This document shows, one piece after another, positions 31,665 to 38,518 of a stretch of DNA of 38,518 bases (positions within the stretch are counted from its first letter, which is position 1; every line of letters starts with the position of its first letter). Origin of the DNA: an uncultured Pelagibacteraceae bacterium (GTDB lineage: Bacteria; Pseudomonadota; Alphaproteobacteria; Pelagibacterales; Pelagibacteraceae); the NCBI GenBank assembly GCA_902563075.1, contig CACEWC010000008.1, positions 1 through 38,518 on the forward strand. Direction: 5' to 3'. The position numbers and the translations under genes were made by a program. The notes below the pieces were generated by a model. That model was not told the DNA's origin, made no database searches, and saw only the letters and a program-made list of their open reading frames with translations.

Positions 31665-32557
31665 TCTCTACCAAAGTCAGGTTTGTTTACATCCTGTTTT
31701 AATTTAATAATTTTAGACCTAACTTTTTTAGTCTGAGATAATTTTTTTAAAATTGATTTATTATTTTTAGAATTTATATCTTTTTTGAAAGATTTTAAGT
31801 TTTTGATAAATAAGTCTATCGCTTTTGTAACATTAACCTTATTGTCAAAGAAAATATCTCTCCACATAATTTCATTTGAAGCAGCTATTCTTGAAAAATC
31901 TCTTAACCCCCCAGCACTGTATTTGATAAGCCCAAATTTGAGTATTTTTTCAAAATCTTGAGCCGATTTAACCAAATTATAGGCAATTAAATGTGGTAAA
32001 TGACTTGTGATAGAAAAAACTTTGTCATGTTTTTCAGAGTTCATAATAACAGTTTTTGAGCCCATCTTTTTCCAAAAAGAAATTAAAAATTTTAAATTCT
32101 TAGGACTTGTTTTTTTATCCTTAATTAATACACACCATTTATCCTCAAACATATCAGCTTTTCCAAATTCTGGTCCACTCACCTCTGATCCAGCGATAGG
32201 GTGACTCCTTATCCAATTTACACCACGCTTCAAAAATTTTTTGATAATTTTTGATGACTCTATTTTTGAAGATCCCACATCAGTAATTAGTGTCTTTGGT
32301 GAAATAGTTTTATTAATTTTAATAATAAGTTTTTTATATTCACTCGTTGATGTACAAACAATCACTAAGTTTGAATTTACCAAACCATCTTTAAGAGACT
32401 TAACAATTGTTCCAGGTAGTCTAAGACTTTTTATTTTAGCGATATTAGATTTTGATTTTTCAAAAATAAATATTTTTTTTGCTATTTTTTTTTTTGAAAT
32501 CCTCCTTACTAAAGAAGAGCCTAATAACCCACAGCCTATAATTAATATATTTCTCAT
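31661..32557 (-). CDS. tyrA: Prephenate/arogenate dehydrogenase (TyrA family)
   Basis: NAD(P)-dependent dehydrogenase of the tyrosine branch, 298 residues. The Rossmann loop GCGLLGSSLVRRISKK lies near the N-terminus. Later blocks VIVCTSTSEYKKLI, LITDVGSSK, WIRSHPIAGSEVSGPEFGKADMFEDKWCVLI and SITSHLPHLIAYNLV are the TyrA signatures; the conserved histidine in SHPIAGSE is catalytic. A lysine-rich tail (about 260-298) is not part of the core. Its ATG overlaps the hisC stop (ATGA). Whether prephenate or arogenate is used is not clear, though the alphaproteobacterial form is usually a cyclohexadienyl dehydrogenase. Confidence 0.88.
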   Translation of the reverse strand: MRNILIIGCGLLGSSLVRRISKKKIAKKIFIFEKSKSNIAKIKSLRLPGTIVKSLKDGLVNSNLVIVCTSTSEYKKLIIKINKTISPKTLITDVGSSKIESSKIIKKFLKRGVNWIRSHPIAGSEVSGPEFGKADMFEDKWCVLIKDKKTSPKNLKFLISFWKKMGSKTVIMNSEKHDKVFSITSHLPHLIAYNLVKSAQDFEKILKFGLIKYSAGGLRDFSRIAASNEIMWRDIFFDNKVNVTKAIDLFIKNLKSFKKDINSKNNKSILKKLSQTKKVRSKIIKLKQDVNKPDFGRD

Positions 32558-33639
32558 TTTCTAAATATATTTTGTGTTGCTTTAATAAATTTCATATTTT
32601 CCTCTTTTGACCCAATCGTTAATCTTAGCATATTTTTTATTTTATAACCTTCTTCAGTAGACCTTAAAATAATTCCCTTTTTTTTTAATTTTTCATAGAA
32701 ACTATTAGCTCTTAGTTTGCATTTATTGAAATTCAGTAATAGAAAGTTAGCAGAAACTTTATTTGAGCTAATATCATAATTGCTCAAAAAATTTTTCAGT
32801 TTTGTTGCATAAATATGATTATGTTTTACTGAACGTGAAATAAATTTTTTATCCTTAAGTGACTCAATAGCTGCTTTTTGAGCTACTTCATTAACATTGA
32901 ATGGAGGTTTAATAACATTCAAAGCATCAATAATTTTTTTTGAACCATATCCCCAACCAATTCTTAAAGATGATAGTCCGTAGATTTTTGAGAATGTCCT
33001 TAATATAAAAACATTTTGCTTATTCTTGAATAAATCTAAACCAGATTTATAGTCTCTATTTTGCATGTACTCTGCATAAGCATCATCTACAACAAGTAAG
33101 ATATTTTTTCTTAATCTTTTTCTTAAATCAATTAATTCAAAACTGTTCAAGTAAGTACCAGTCGGATTATTTGGATTAGCAAGAAATACAATTTTAGTTT
33201 TATTGCTTACTTTTTTAATTATTTCTGAGGCAGAAACTTTAAAATTTTTTTCTTTGGCAAAAACAACTTTTGCACCAACTATTTTTGCATATATTCTGTA
33301 CATTAAAAAACTAAACTGAGGAAGAATTACTTCATCTTTTGGTTTAAGGAAAAGTTGGCATAACATTTGAATAACTTCGTCTGAACCAGCTCCACAAATT
33401 ATTTTTTCTTTGTCACAACTAAATTTTTTTGAGATCTGACTTCGTAATTTTTTAGACTTTCCATCAGGATATCTGAAAAGACTTAATTTTTTATTTGATA
33501 TTGCTTTCTTGGCCTTGGTACTTACTCCTAGAGCTGATTCATTTGCTGAAAGTTTAATGATTTTATTAAAACTCTTAATAGTTGATTTGCCAGGTTGATA
33601 AGCCTCAATATTAAATTTTTTAAATTTTATAGTTGTCAT
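32554..33639 (-). CDS. hisC: Histidinol-phosphate aminotransferase
   Basis: PLP-dependent class I/II aminotransferase of 361 residues that converts imidazole-acetol phosphate to histidinol phosphate. The PLP lysine is in ILRTFSKIYGLSSLRIGWGYG. Other landmarks are LSANESALGVS, FRYPDGKSKKLRSQIS, GAGSDEVIQMLCQLF, FLANPNNPTGTYL (asparagine binding the PLP ring) and VVDDAYAEYM. Overlap with tyrA (ATGA) suggests it also acts as the aromatic aminotransferase on phenylpyruvate or prephenate, as in other alphaproteobacteria where hisC and tyrA are linked; that broad role is inference. It starts at ATG 33639 and diverges from metX across a 194-base gap that holds the metX promoter and riboswitch. Confidence 0.92.
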   Translation of the reverse strand: MTTIKFKKFNIEAYQPGKSTIKSFNKIIKLSANESALGVSTKAKKAISNKKLSLFRYPDGKSKKLRSQISKKFSCDKEKIICGAGSDEVIQMLCQLFLKPKDEVILPQFSFLMYRIYAKIVGAKVVFAKEKNFKVSASEIIKKVSNKTKIVFLANPNNPTGTYLNSFELIDLRKRLRKNILLVVDDAYAEYMQNRDYKSGLDLFKNKQNVFILRTFSKIYGLSSLRIGWGYGSKKIIDALNVIKPPFNVNEVAQKAAIESLKDKKFISRSVKHNHIYATKLKNFLSNYDISSNKVSANFLLLNFNKCKLRANSFYEKLKKKGIILRSTEEGYKIKNMLRLTIGSKEENMKFIKATQNIFRK

Positions 33640-33711
33640 CTTTTAAATTTTAGCCTCTTTATAAATAAAATAACAATTTTTCATATAGAATTAGTTCAAA
33701 TATTTTAAAAA

Positions 33712-33740
33712 TTGACATACTAAATAACATCTTGTACAAA
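33712..33740 (+). promoter_or_regulatory. Sigma-70 promoter for metX operon
   Basis: TTGACA (33712-33717), a 17-base spacer and TACAAA (33735-33740) form a strong promoter. The predicted transcription start, about 33746-33747, is where the SAM-II riboswitch begins, so the riboswitch would be the 5' end of the mRNA. The rest of the 194-base gap between hisC and metX is AT-rich; I see nothing else in it. Confidence 0.75.
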
Positions 33741-33745
33741 ATTTA

Positions 33746-33795
33746 TGCGCTGATTTACCTGAATTGCGAGCGCTTTAAAAAAACCGCTAAAAAAG
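33746..33795 (+). ncRNA. SAM-II riboswitch
   Basis: Matches the SAM-II consensus: P1 GCGC (33747-33750) with GCGC (33770-33773), a loop beginning TGATTTACC, then TTGCGAGCGC and the conserved GCTAAAAAAG (33786-33795). The pseudoknot GCG (33766-33768) with CGC (33785-33787) replaces an A-U pair of the best-known form by G-C, a compensating change. It binds S-adenosylmethionine and lowers expression of the methionine genes that follow. The usual ribosome-site control is uncertain here because the ATG is 38 bases further, after a run of eight T. Confidence 0.85.
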
Positions 33796-33833
33796 TTTTT
33801 TTTCTCACAATTCAATAATTAGCATTAATAATT

Positions 33834-34952
33834 ATGAATATTAAAGAGAATATAAAAACGCTTGTTATTAAGAAACCATTGAAACTTGACTGTGGTAAAA
33901 CTATTAATAATTTTCCACTCGCGTATGAAACTTATGGTTCGCTTAATAAAAACAAAGATAATGCAATCCTTGTTTTTCATGCACTTACTGGTGATCAATT
34001 TGTTACGGGTATTAATCCCGTTACAAAAAAAGATGGTTGGTGGTCTTATGCAGTGGGTCCTAACAAATCAATAGATACAAATAAATATTTTGTTATTTGT
34101 GCAAATGTAATAGGTGGTTGTATGGGCTCATTTGGTCCAAGCCACAAAAATCCTGATACAAATAAAATTTACGGAACCGATTTTCCTGTAATTACTATTA
34201 ATGACATGGTCAACGCACAAGTAAATTTATTAGATCATTTTGAGATAAAAAAACTTTTTTCAGTTGTTGGTGGATCGATGGGGGGAATGCAAGTTTTGCA
34301 ATTTATTAGTAATTATCCAGATAAAGCTAATACAGTAGTACCAATCGCATGTACCTCTAATCATTCTGCTCAAAATATTGCTTTTAATGAATTGGGTAGA
34401 CAAGCGATAGCATCAGATCATAACTGGTCAGACGGAAAATATTTATCTAATAATACTCTTCCTGATAAAGGGTTATCAGTAGCGAGAATGGCTGCTCATA
34501 TAACCTATTTGTCTAAAAAAGGTTTACAAGAAAAATTCGGAAGAAAACTTCAAGAAAGAGATGCTCTTAAATTTGGGTTTGATGCAGATTTTCAAATAGA
34601 GAGTTATCTAAGATATCAAGGATCGGTTTTTGTAGATCGATTTGATGCTAATAGTTATCTTTATATCACAAGAGCAATGGATTATTTTGATCTAGTTAAA
34701 CAATTTGATGGTAATTTATCTAATGCATTTAAAAAAACTAAGGCTAAGTTTTTTATAATATCTTTTACCTCAGACTGGCTCTATCCGACCCAAGAAAATA
34801 AAGATATAGTTATCGCTCTTAATGCAATTGGTGCTGATGTTGGATTTGTTGAAATAAAATCTGACAAAGGTCATGATTCTTTTTTATTAGATGTTCCAGA
34901 CTTTTTGAAAACCCTTAAAAATTTTTTAGATAAATCTTATTCAGAGAGATAA
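33834..34952 (+). CDS. metX: Homoserine O-acetyltransferase
   Basis: Activates homoserine by acylation for methionine synthesis. The alpha/beta-hydrolase fold has nucleophile S148 in VVGGSMGGMQVLQ, the oxyanion-loop region VFHALTGDQFVTG, the acid in TSDWLYPTQE and the histidine in KGHDSFLLD. The block PITINDMVNAQVNLLDHF form of the family is present (VITINDMVNAQ). Length is 372 residues. A SAM-II riboswitch and strong promoter precede it, and metW follows after two bases. Acyl preference (acetyl or succinyl) cannot be decided without a careful active-site comparison, so the acetyl name follows the family. Confidence 0.95.
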   Translation: MNIKENIKTLVIKKPLKLDCGKTINNFPLAYETYGSLNKNKDNAILVFHALTGDQFVTGINPVTKKDGWWSYAVGPNKSIDTNKYFVICANVIGGCMGSFGPSHKNPDTNKIYGTDFPVITINDMVNAQVNLLDHFEIKKLFSVVGGSMGGMQVLQFISNYPDKANTVVPIACTSNHSAQNIAFNELGRQAIASDHNWSDGKYLSNNTLPDKGLSVARMAAHITYLSKKGLQEKFGRKLQERDALKFGFDADFQIESYLRYQGSVFVDRFDANSYLYITRAMDYFDLVKQFDGNLSNAFKKTKAKFFIISFTSDWLYPTQENKDIVIALNAIGADVGFVEIKSDKGHDSFLLDVPDFLKTLKNFLDKSYSER

Positions 34953-34954
34953 TA

Positions 34955-35551
34955 GTGAAGACAGAATATAAAATAATAGTCGATTTAATAGAAGAAAAAA
35001 CAAGAGTTTTAGATGTTGGTTGTGATGATGGAACATTAATGGAGTCATTAAAAAAAGATAAAAATGTTGATGCGAGAGGAATTGAGATTTCAAAAGATAA
35101 AGTTCAAATCTGTGTATCAAAAGGACTAACTGTAATTGAAGGAAACGCGGAATTGGATTTAAAACAATTTCCAAATGATTCTTTTGATTATGTTGTTCTA
35201 GGTCAAACTTTACAAGCTTTCGTAAATCCTGAGATTGTTATAAAAGAACTTTTAAGAGTTGGAAAAAAAGCAATCATAACAATTCCAAATTTTGGCCATT
35301 GGAAAGTAAGATTAAATTTGCTTATCAAAGGAACAATGCCAATTACAGAATCATTACCAAATGATTGGTATAACACTCCAAATATTCACATGTGTACGAT
35401 TAAAGATTTTGTTAAATTTTCAAAAATTATAAACTTTAAAATCTTTAAATCTTTAGCTCTGACAAATAAAAATATATCAAAAATTACTAATTCTAATTTA
35501 TTTTATAAAAATTTATTTGCAGAATTAGGTATATTCTTAATTGAAAAATAA
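34955..35551 (+). CDS. metW: Methionine biosynthesis protein MetW
   Basis: A 198-residue protein with a SAM-dependent methyltransferase fold that partners MetX in many proteobacteria. It is thought to be needed for full homoserine acyltransferase activity. The SAM-site motif VLDVGCDDGTLMESL is near residue 18, followed by GIEISKDKVQICVSKG, DLKQFPNDSFDYVVLGQTLQ and TIPNFGHWKVRLNLL. The C-terminal YNTPNIHMCTIKDF block is the MetW signature. It starts at GTG 34955, with AGAGAG six bases ahead of it, two bases after the metX stop. The SAM riboswitch upstream controls both genes. Confidence 0.92.
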   Translation: MKTEYKIIVDLIEEKTRVLDVGCDDGTLMESLKKDKNVDARGIEISKDKVQICVSKGLTVIEGNAELDLKQFPNDSFDYVVLGQTLQAFVNPEIVIKELLRVGKKAIITIPNFGHWKVRLNLLIKGTMPITESLPNDWYNTPNIHMCTIKDFVKFSKIINFKIFKSLALTNKNISKITNSNLFYKNLFAELGIFLIEK

Positions 35552-35552
35552 G

Positions 35553-36272
35553 ATGAGAATAGAAATAATTAAGTGTTTACAAGACAATTATAGTTACCTG
35601 TTAATCGATGACAATAAAAATATTGGATGTGTTGTTGACCCTGGTGAGGCAGCTCCAATTATAAAATATGTTGAAAGTAATAATATTGAGTTAAAATATA
35701 TTCTTAATACTCATCATCATTATGATCATGTAGGTGGCAACTTAGAATTAAAGAAAAGATATAATTCTAAAATAGTTGGATTTAAAGAAGATAAAGATCG
35801 GATTCCAGAAATTGATGTACTTGTAGAAGATAATCAAAAATGGAAAGGCGCAAATTTTGAAGCGAAAATTTATCACATTCCAGGTCATACAAGTGGGCAT
35901 ATTGCCTTTCATTTTTTTTTGGAAAAAATAATTTTTACTGGGGATACTTTATTTTCTTTAGGATGTGGTAGAATTTTTGAGGGAACTTATGAACAAATGT
36001 TCAATTCGTTAAAAAAAATAAAAAAACTTCCAATAGATACTCAGATATATTGCGGCCATGAATATACATTACAAAATTCAAAATTTTGTGAGTCTAATGA
36101 TCCTAATAATTTAAATTTGAAGAGTAAAATTAAAGAAATTAAAGAAAAAATAAAAAATGGCCAACCCACCATTCCATCAATTTTATCTGATGAAATAGAA
36201 TGCAATATATTTCTTAAAGCTAAAGATGTTGAAAGTTTTTCAAAATTAAGAGATTTAAAGGACAATTTTTGA
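35553..36272 (+). CDS. gloB: Hydroxyacylglutathione hydrolase (glyoxalase II)
   Basis: Metallo-beta-lactamase-fold thioesterase that hydrolyses S-lactoylglutathione in methylglyoxal detoxification. The metal motif THHHYDHVGGN is at residues 53-63 from the ATG at 35553. It is followed by PGHTSGHIAFHF, FTGDTLFSLGCGRIFEGT and CGHEYT, which complete the binuclear site. I choose ATG 35553 (MRIEIIKCLQDNYSYLL), one base after the metW stop; a TTG at 35541 would add four residues inside metW. Length is 239 residues. Its link to metXW is probably co-transcription rather than a shared pathway. Glutathione dependence is inferred from the family. Confidence 0.9.
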   Translation: MRIEIIKCLQDNYSYLLIDDNKNIGCVVDPGEAAPIIKYVESNNIELKYILNTHHHYDHVGGNLELKKRYNSKIVGFKEDKDRIPEIDVLVEDNQKWKGANFEAKIYHIPGHTSGHIAFHFFLEKIIFTGDTLFSLGCGRIFEGTYEQMFNSLKKIKKLPIDTQIYCGHEYTLQNSKFCESNDPNNLNLKSKIKEIKEKIKNGQPTIPSILSDEIECNIFLKAKDVESFSKLRDLKDNF

Positions 36273-36282
36273 TTTATAAAAC

Positions 36283-36310
36283 TTGACTATAGACTTGCTC
36301 AGACTATATT
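36283..36310 (+). promoter_or_regulatory. Sigma-70 promoter for rplU-rpmA-obgE
   Basis: TTGACT (36283-36288), 16 bases, TATATT (36305-36310). The predicted start near 36317 gives a leader of about 20 bases before the rplU ATG at 36337. It stands in the only gap of the 3' half between gloB and the ribosomal genes. Confidence 0.7.
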
Positions 36311-36336
36311 GCCCTTACAAAATTTAGAGTATTTAT

Positions 36337-36735
36337 ATGTCGTTCGCAGTAATAAAAACAGGTGGTAAACAATACAAAGTGAAATCTGGAGAGATTTTGA
36401 AAATTGAGAAATTAACAGATATTAAAGCTAATTCAAAAATAGAATTTAATGAAATTTTAGCTTATGGAGATGACAGTAAAATTGAGGTTGGGGCTCCAAT
36501 GGTAAATGGTGCAAAAGTTGAAGCTGACTTAATTAAAAATAGCAAAAATAGGACTGTATTAATTTTTAAAAAAAGAAGAAGACATAACTCAAGAAGAAAA
36601 AATGGGCATAGACAGGAATATTCTATGATTAGAATAAATAAAATTTTTTCAAAAGATGGTAAAATTCTCTCAGAGGCTGAAAAAGTTTCAAAGGTAACAA
36701 AGAAGACAGAAACAAAAAAAGAGGCTAGTAAATAA
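36337..36735 (+). CDS. rplU: 50S ribosomal protein L21
   Basis: Large-subunit ribosomal protein. The N-terminus MSFAVIKTGGKQYKVKSGEIL and the central VGAPMVNGAKVEADLIKNSK are the L21 signature, and KKRRRHNSRRKNGHRQEYSMIRI is the rRNA-binding segment. The protein is 132 residues, about 30 longer than the common form, because of a Lys/Glu/Thr-rich tail (SEAEKVSKVTKKTETKKEASK) of unknown role. It starts the conserved rplU-rpmA-obgE order under its own promoter, and rpmA follows after 13 bases with a TAGGA ribosome site. Confidence 0.96.
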   Translation: MSFAVIKTGGKQYKVKSGEILKIEKLTDIKANSKIEFNEILAYGDDSKIEVGAPMVNGAKVEADLIKNSKNRTVLIFKKRRRHNSRRKNGHRQEYSMIRINKIFSKDGKILSEAEKVSKVTKKTETKKEASK

Positions 36736-36748
36736 CTAGGAATTAATT

Positions 36749-37003
36749 ATGGCAACAAAAAAAGCAGGCGGATCTTCTAGAAATGGACGTGATAGTGCTG
36801 GGCGAAGACTTGGTGTCAAAAAGTATGGTGGCCAATCTGTTATACCTGGAAATATTATTGTAAGACAAAGAGGTACAAAAATATTTCCTGGAGAGAACGT
36901 AGGAATGGGTAAAGATCACTCAATTTTTTCAGTAATAAAAGGTAAAGTTGTTTTTAAAAAAACAAAGTCAGATAGAACTTTTGTTTCAGTAAAACCCAAT
37001 TAA
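36749..37003 (+). CDS. rpmA: 50S ribosomal protein L27
   Basis: Large-subunit protein whose N-terminus reaches the peptidyl-transferase centre. [20 protein letters not shown] begins the 84-residue protein, followed by [21 protein letters not shown] and the family block [15 protein letters not shown]. No N-terminal extension or cleavage motif is present. It follows rplU closely and precedes obgE by 27 bases that contain an inverted repeat. This operon order is very widely conserved. Confidence 0.97.
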   Translation: MATKKAGGSSRNGRDSAGRRLGVKKYGGQSVIPGNIIVRQRGTKIFPGENVGMGKDHSIFSVIKGKVVFKKTKSDRTFVSVKPN

Positions 37004-37004
37004 T

Positions 37005-37030
37005 AGTACAACTTAAACTATTGTTGTATT
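37005..37030 (+). repeat. Inverted repeat abutting the obgE start codon
   Basis: AGTACAAC (37005-37012) pairs with GTTGTATT (37023-37030), eight base pairs with one G-U, around the loop TTAAACTATT. The hairpin ends directly against ATG 37031 and covers any place a ribosome site could be. No T run follows, so it is not a terminator. Confidence 0.45.
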
Positions 37031-38014
37031 ATGAAATTCTTAGATCAAGTTAAAATTTATATTAAAGCTGGAAACGGTGGAGATGGTTCTCCAAGTTTCA
37101 GAAGAGAAAAATTTATAGAATATGGTGGCCCAGATGGTGGTGATGGTGGAAAAGGAGGTTCAGTAATTTTAAAAGTTGAACAGAATTTAAATACCTTGAT
37201 TGATTTTAGATATCAACAACATCATAAAGCAAAGAGAGGCGAGAACGGTGCAGGACAAAACCGAACAGGCAAGAGTGGTGAAGATTTAATTTTGAAGGTT
37301 CCCTTAGGAACACAAGTTTTTGAGGAGGACAACAAAACATTAATTTACGACTTTACGAAAATTAGTGAGGAATTTATCGCTGCTGCTGGTGGTAAAGGTG
37401 GACTGGGCAATACAAGATTCAAAAGTTCTACTAATAGGGCTCCAAGGAAATTTACAAAAGGAACTCAAGGAGAAGAGTTTACAATTTGGCTTCAATTGAA
37501 AACAATAGCAGATATTGGGATTATAGGATTGCCTAATGCAGGTAAGTCAAGTTTATTAGCTTCGGTTACTAACGCAAATCCTAAAATTGCAAACTATCAA
37601 TTTACCACTTTAAATCCAAATTTGGGAGTAGCAAGTTATGATAATAAAGAAATAACGATAGCAGATATACCAGGATTAGTAGAAGGGGCTCATAAAGGTA
37701 CAGGCCTTGGAATTCAGTTTTTGAAACATATTGAGAGATGTAAATCTCTTTTACATTTAATTGATATTACAAGTGAAGATTTAAAAAAAAGCTATCAACA
37801 AGTAAAAAATGAGCTTAAAAAATATAGTAACAAACTCACTAAAAAAAAAGAATTAATCGTGTTGAACAAAATAGATCTTATTGATGAAAAAGAATTAAAT
37901 CACATAGTTAAAGATTTTAAAAAGAATACTAAATCAGAAGTTATTACTGTATCAACATTCAATAAATCTTCAGTATCAAAAATCAAATCAAAATTATTGA
38001 ATTATGTATCTTAA
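37031..38014 (+). CDS. obgE: Obg family GTPase
   Basis: Essential ribosome-associated GTPase linked to 50S maturation and growth control. The glycine-rich Obg domain occupies residues 1-158 (GNGGDGSPSFRREKF, GGDGGKGGSV, GGKGGLGNTRFKSSTNRAPR). The G domain follows, with G1 GLPNAGKSS (166-174), G2 FTTLNPNLG, G3 DIPGLVEGAHKG and G4 NKID. At 327 residues it lacks the variable C-terminal domain seen in some Obg proteins. It overlaps proB by 11 bases. A short hairpin directly before the ATG may limit its translation. Confidence 0.96.
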   Translation: MKFLDQVKIYIKAGNGGDGSPSFRREKFIEYGGPDGGDGGKGGSVILKVEQNLNTLIDFRYQQHHKAKRGENGAGQNRTGKSGEDLILKVPLGTQVFEEDNKTLIYDFTKISEEFIAAAGGKGGLGNTRFKSSTNRAPRKFTKGTQGEEFTIWLQLKTIADIGIIGLPNAGKSSLLASVTNANPKIANYQFTTLNPNLGVASYDNKEITIADIPGLVEGAHKGTGLGIQFLKHIERCKSLLHLIDITSEDLKKSYQQVKNELKKYSNKLTKKKELIVLNKIDLIDEKELNHIVKDFKKNTKSEVITVSTFNKSSVSKIKSKLLNYVS

Positions 38015-38518
38015 AAACTCAAAAAAAATTGTTATCAAGATCGGTTCTTCACTTTTAGTAGATCAAGATAAGAAAATAAGAAAAAAATGGCTCTCTAGCT
38101 TTGCGAAAGATATAAAAAAATTAAGATTGAATAATCAAAAAGTTATAATTGTTTCTTCAGGTGCAATAGCCCTTGGATGTAAAAAAATGAATTATAATAA
38201 AAAAAATCTTAAGCTAGATAAAAGTCAAGCAATTGCATCTATAGGGCAAATTGAATTAATGAATTTGTTCTTAGAAACGTTTTCAAAATATAAATTAGAT
38301 ATTTCTCAAATTTTACTTACCCTTGACGATACCGAGGAAAGAAGAAGATCAATTAATGCAAAAAGAACTTTTGAAAACTTATTCGATCTTGATTTCATCC
38401 CTATTGTTAATGAGAATGATACTATTGCTACATCTGAAATTAAATATGGAGATAATGATAGACTTGCTTCTAGAGTAGCTCAAATTACAAATGCAGATAC
38501 ATTAATATTACTCTCGGA
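38004..38518 (+). CDS. proB: Glutamate 5-kinase (3' end cut by window)
   Basis: First enzyme of proline synthesis, phosphorylating glutamate. ATG 38004 lies inside the end of obgE (11-base overlap) and the frame stays open to the window end, giving 171 codons. The visible part shows the amino-acid-kinase N-terminus KIVIKIGSSLLVD, VIIVSSGAIALGCKKM, the AIASIGQIELMNLF segment and the substrate motif IPIVNENDTIATSEIKYGDND followed by RLASRVAQITNADTLILLS. All are typical of ProB. The remaining part of the kinase domain and any PUA domain lie outside the window. Confidence 0.92.
   Translation, partial: MYLKNSKKIVIKIGSSLLVDQDKKIRKKWLSSFAKDIKKLRLNNQKVIIVSSGAIALGCKKMNYNKKNLKLDKSQAIASIGQIELMNLFLETFSKYKLDISQILLTLDDTEERRRSINAKRTFENLFDLDFIPIVNENDTIATSEIKYGDNDRLASRVAQITNADTLILLS

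Noticed and set aside
1..38518. Mobile elements, CRISPR arrays, prophage or tRNA-linked islands
   Set aside because: I found no transposase, integrase, regular direct repeats or tRNA genes on either strand; every gap is short and the genes are mostly housekeeping.

Overview
The window is about 30% GC, with AT-rich codon use (many AAA, AAT, TTT, TTA) and genes packed almost end to end. There are no rRNA or tRNA genes and no gap between genes longer than about 200 bases. Compactness, alphaproteobacterial gene types (ChvG/ChvI, a RegA/ActR regulator, metXW behind a SAM-II riboswitch, class I lysyl-tRNA synthetase, ahcY beside a two-component system) and very low GC point to a streamlined marine alphaproteobacterium of the SAR11 (Pelagibacterales) type. 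This is inferred from gene content and composition, not from a search.

Layout. 1-3.1 kb: purine permease (5' end outside the window) converging on a purine phosphoribosyltransferase, then a GT17 glycosyltransferase and a DUF1330 protein. 3.1-4.6 kb (minus): AlkA-type glycosylase and an EamA transporter. 4.6-9.9 kb (plus): tight operon of MsrA, a two-domain sulfurtransferase, an RND adaptor and an RND pump. 9.9-10.9 kb (minus): SLT lipoprotein and VanZ-like protein. 10.9-11.6 kb: gpmA. 11.6-20.1 kb (minus): MurU-like and AmgK-like genes, tsaE, ahcY, chvG/chvI, polA. 20.1-21.2 kb: bioY converging on a RegA/ActR regulator. 21.3-24.5 kb (plus): a three-gene polyamine operon (ornithine decarboxylase, deoxyhypusine-synthase-like protein, agmatinase-like ureohydrolase). 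24.5-28.0 kb (minus): lysK, pyrD, rpmB and a YhhQ/VUT-type transporter. 28.1-31.7 kb (plus): TrkH, an AmpG-like permease and a cytosolic-looking NlpC/P60 peptidase. 31.7-33.6 kb (minus): hisC-tyrA. 33.7-36.3 kb (plus): strong promoter, SAM-II riboswitch, metX, metW, gloB. 36.3-38.5 kb (plus): promoter, rplU, rpmA, obgE and the start of proB, cut by the window end.

How they fit together. Methionine synthesis (metXW under SAM control) and the SAM cycle (ahcY) are both present. AmpG-like permease, NlpC/P60 peptidase, AmgK-like kinase and MurU-like uridylyltransferase could form a scattered peptidoglycan-recycling route. The polyamine operon has the most open biochemistry: a deoxyhypusine-synthase-fold enzyme with its catalytic lysine, in a bacterium where no eIF5A is expected, next to a ureohydrolase and behind a terminator-like leader. 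The RND adaptor is also unusual because its alpha-helical hairpin appears to be absent. Most of the window is otherwise ordinary housekeeping sequence.
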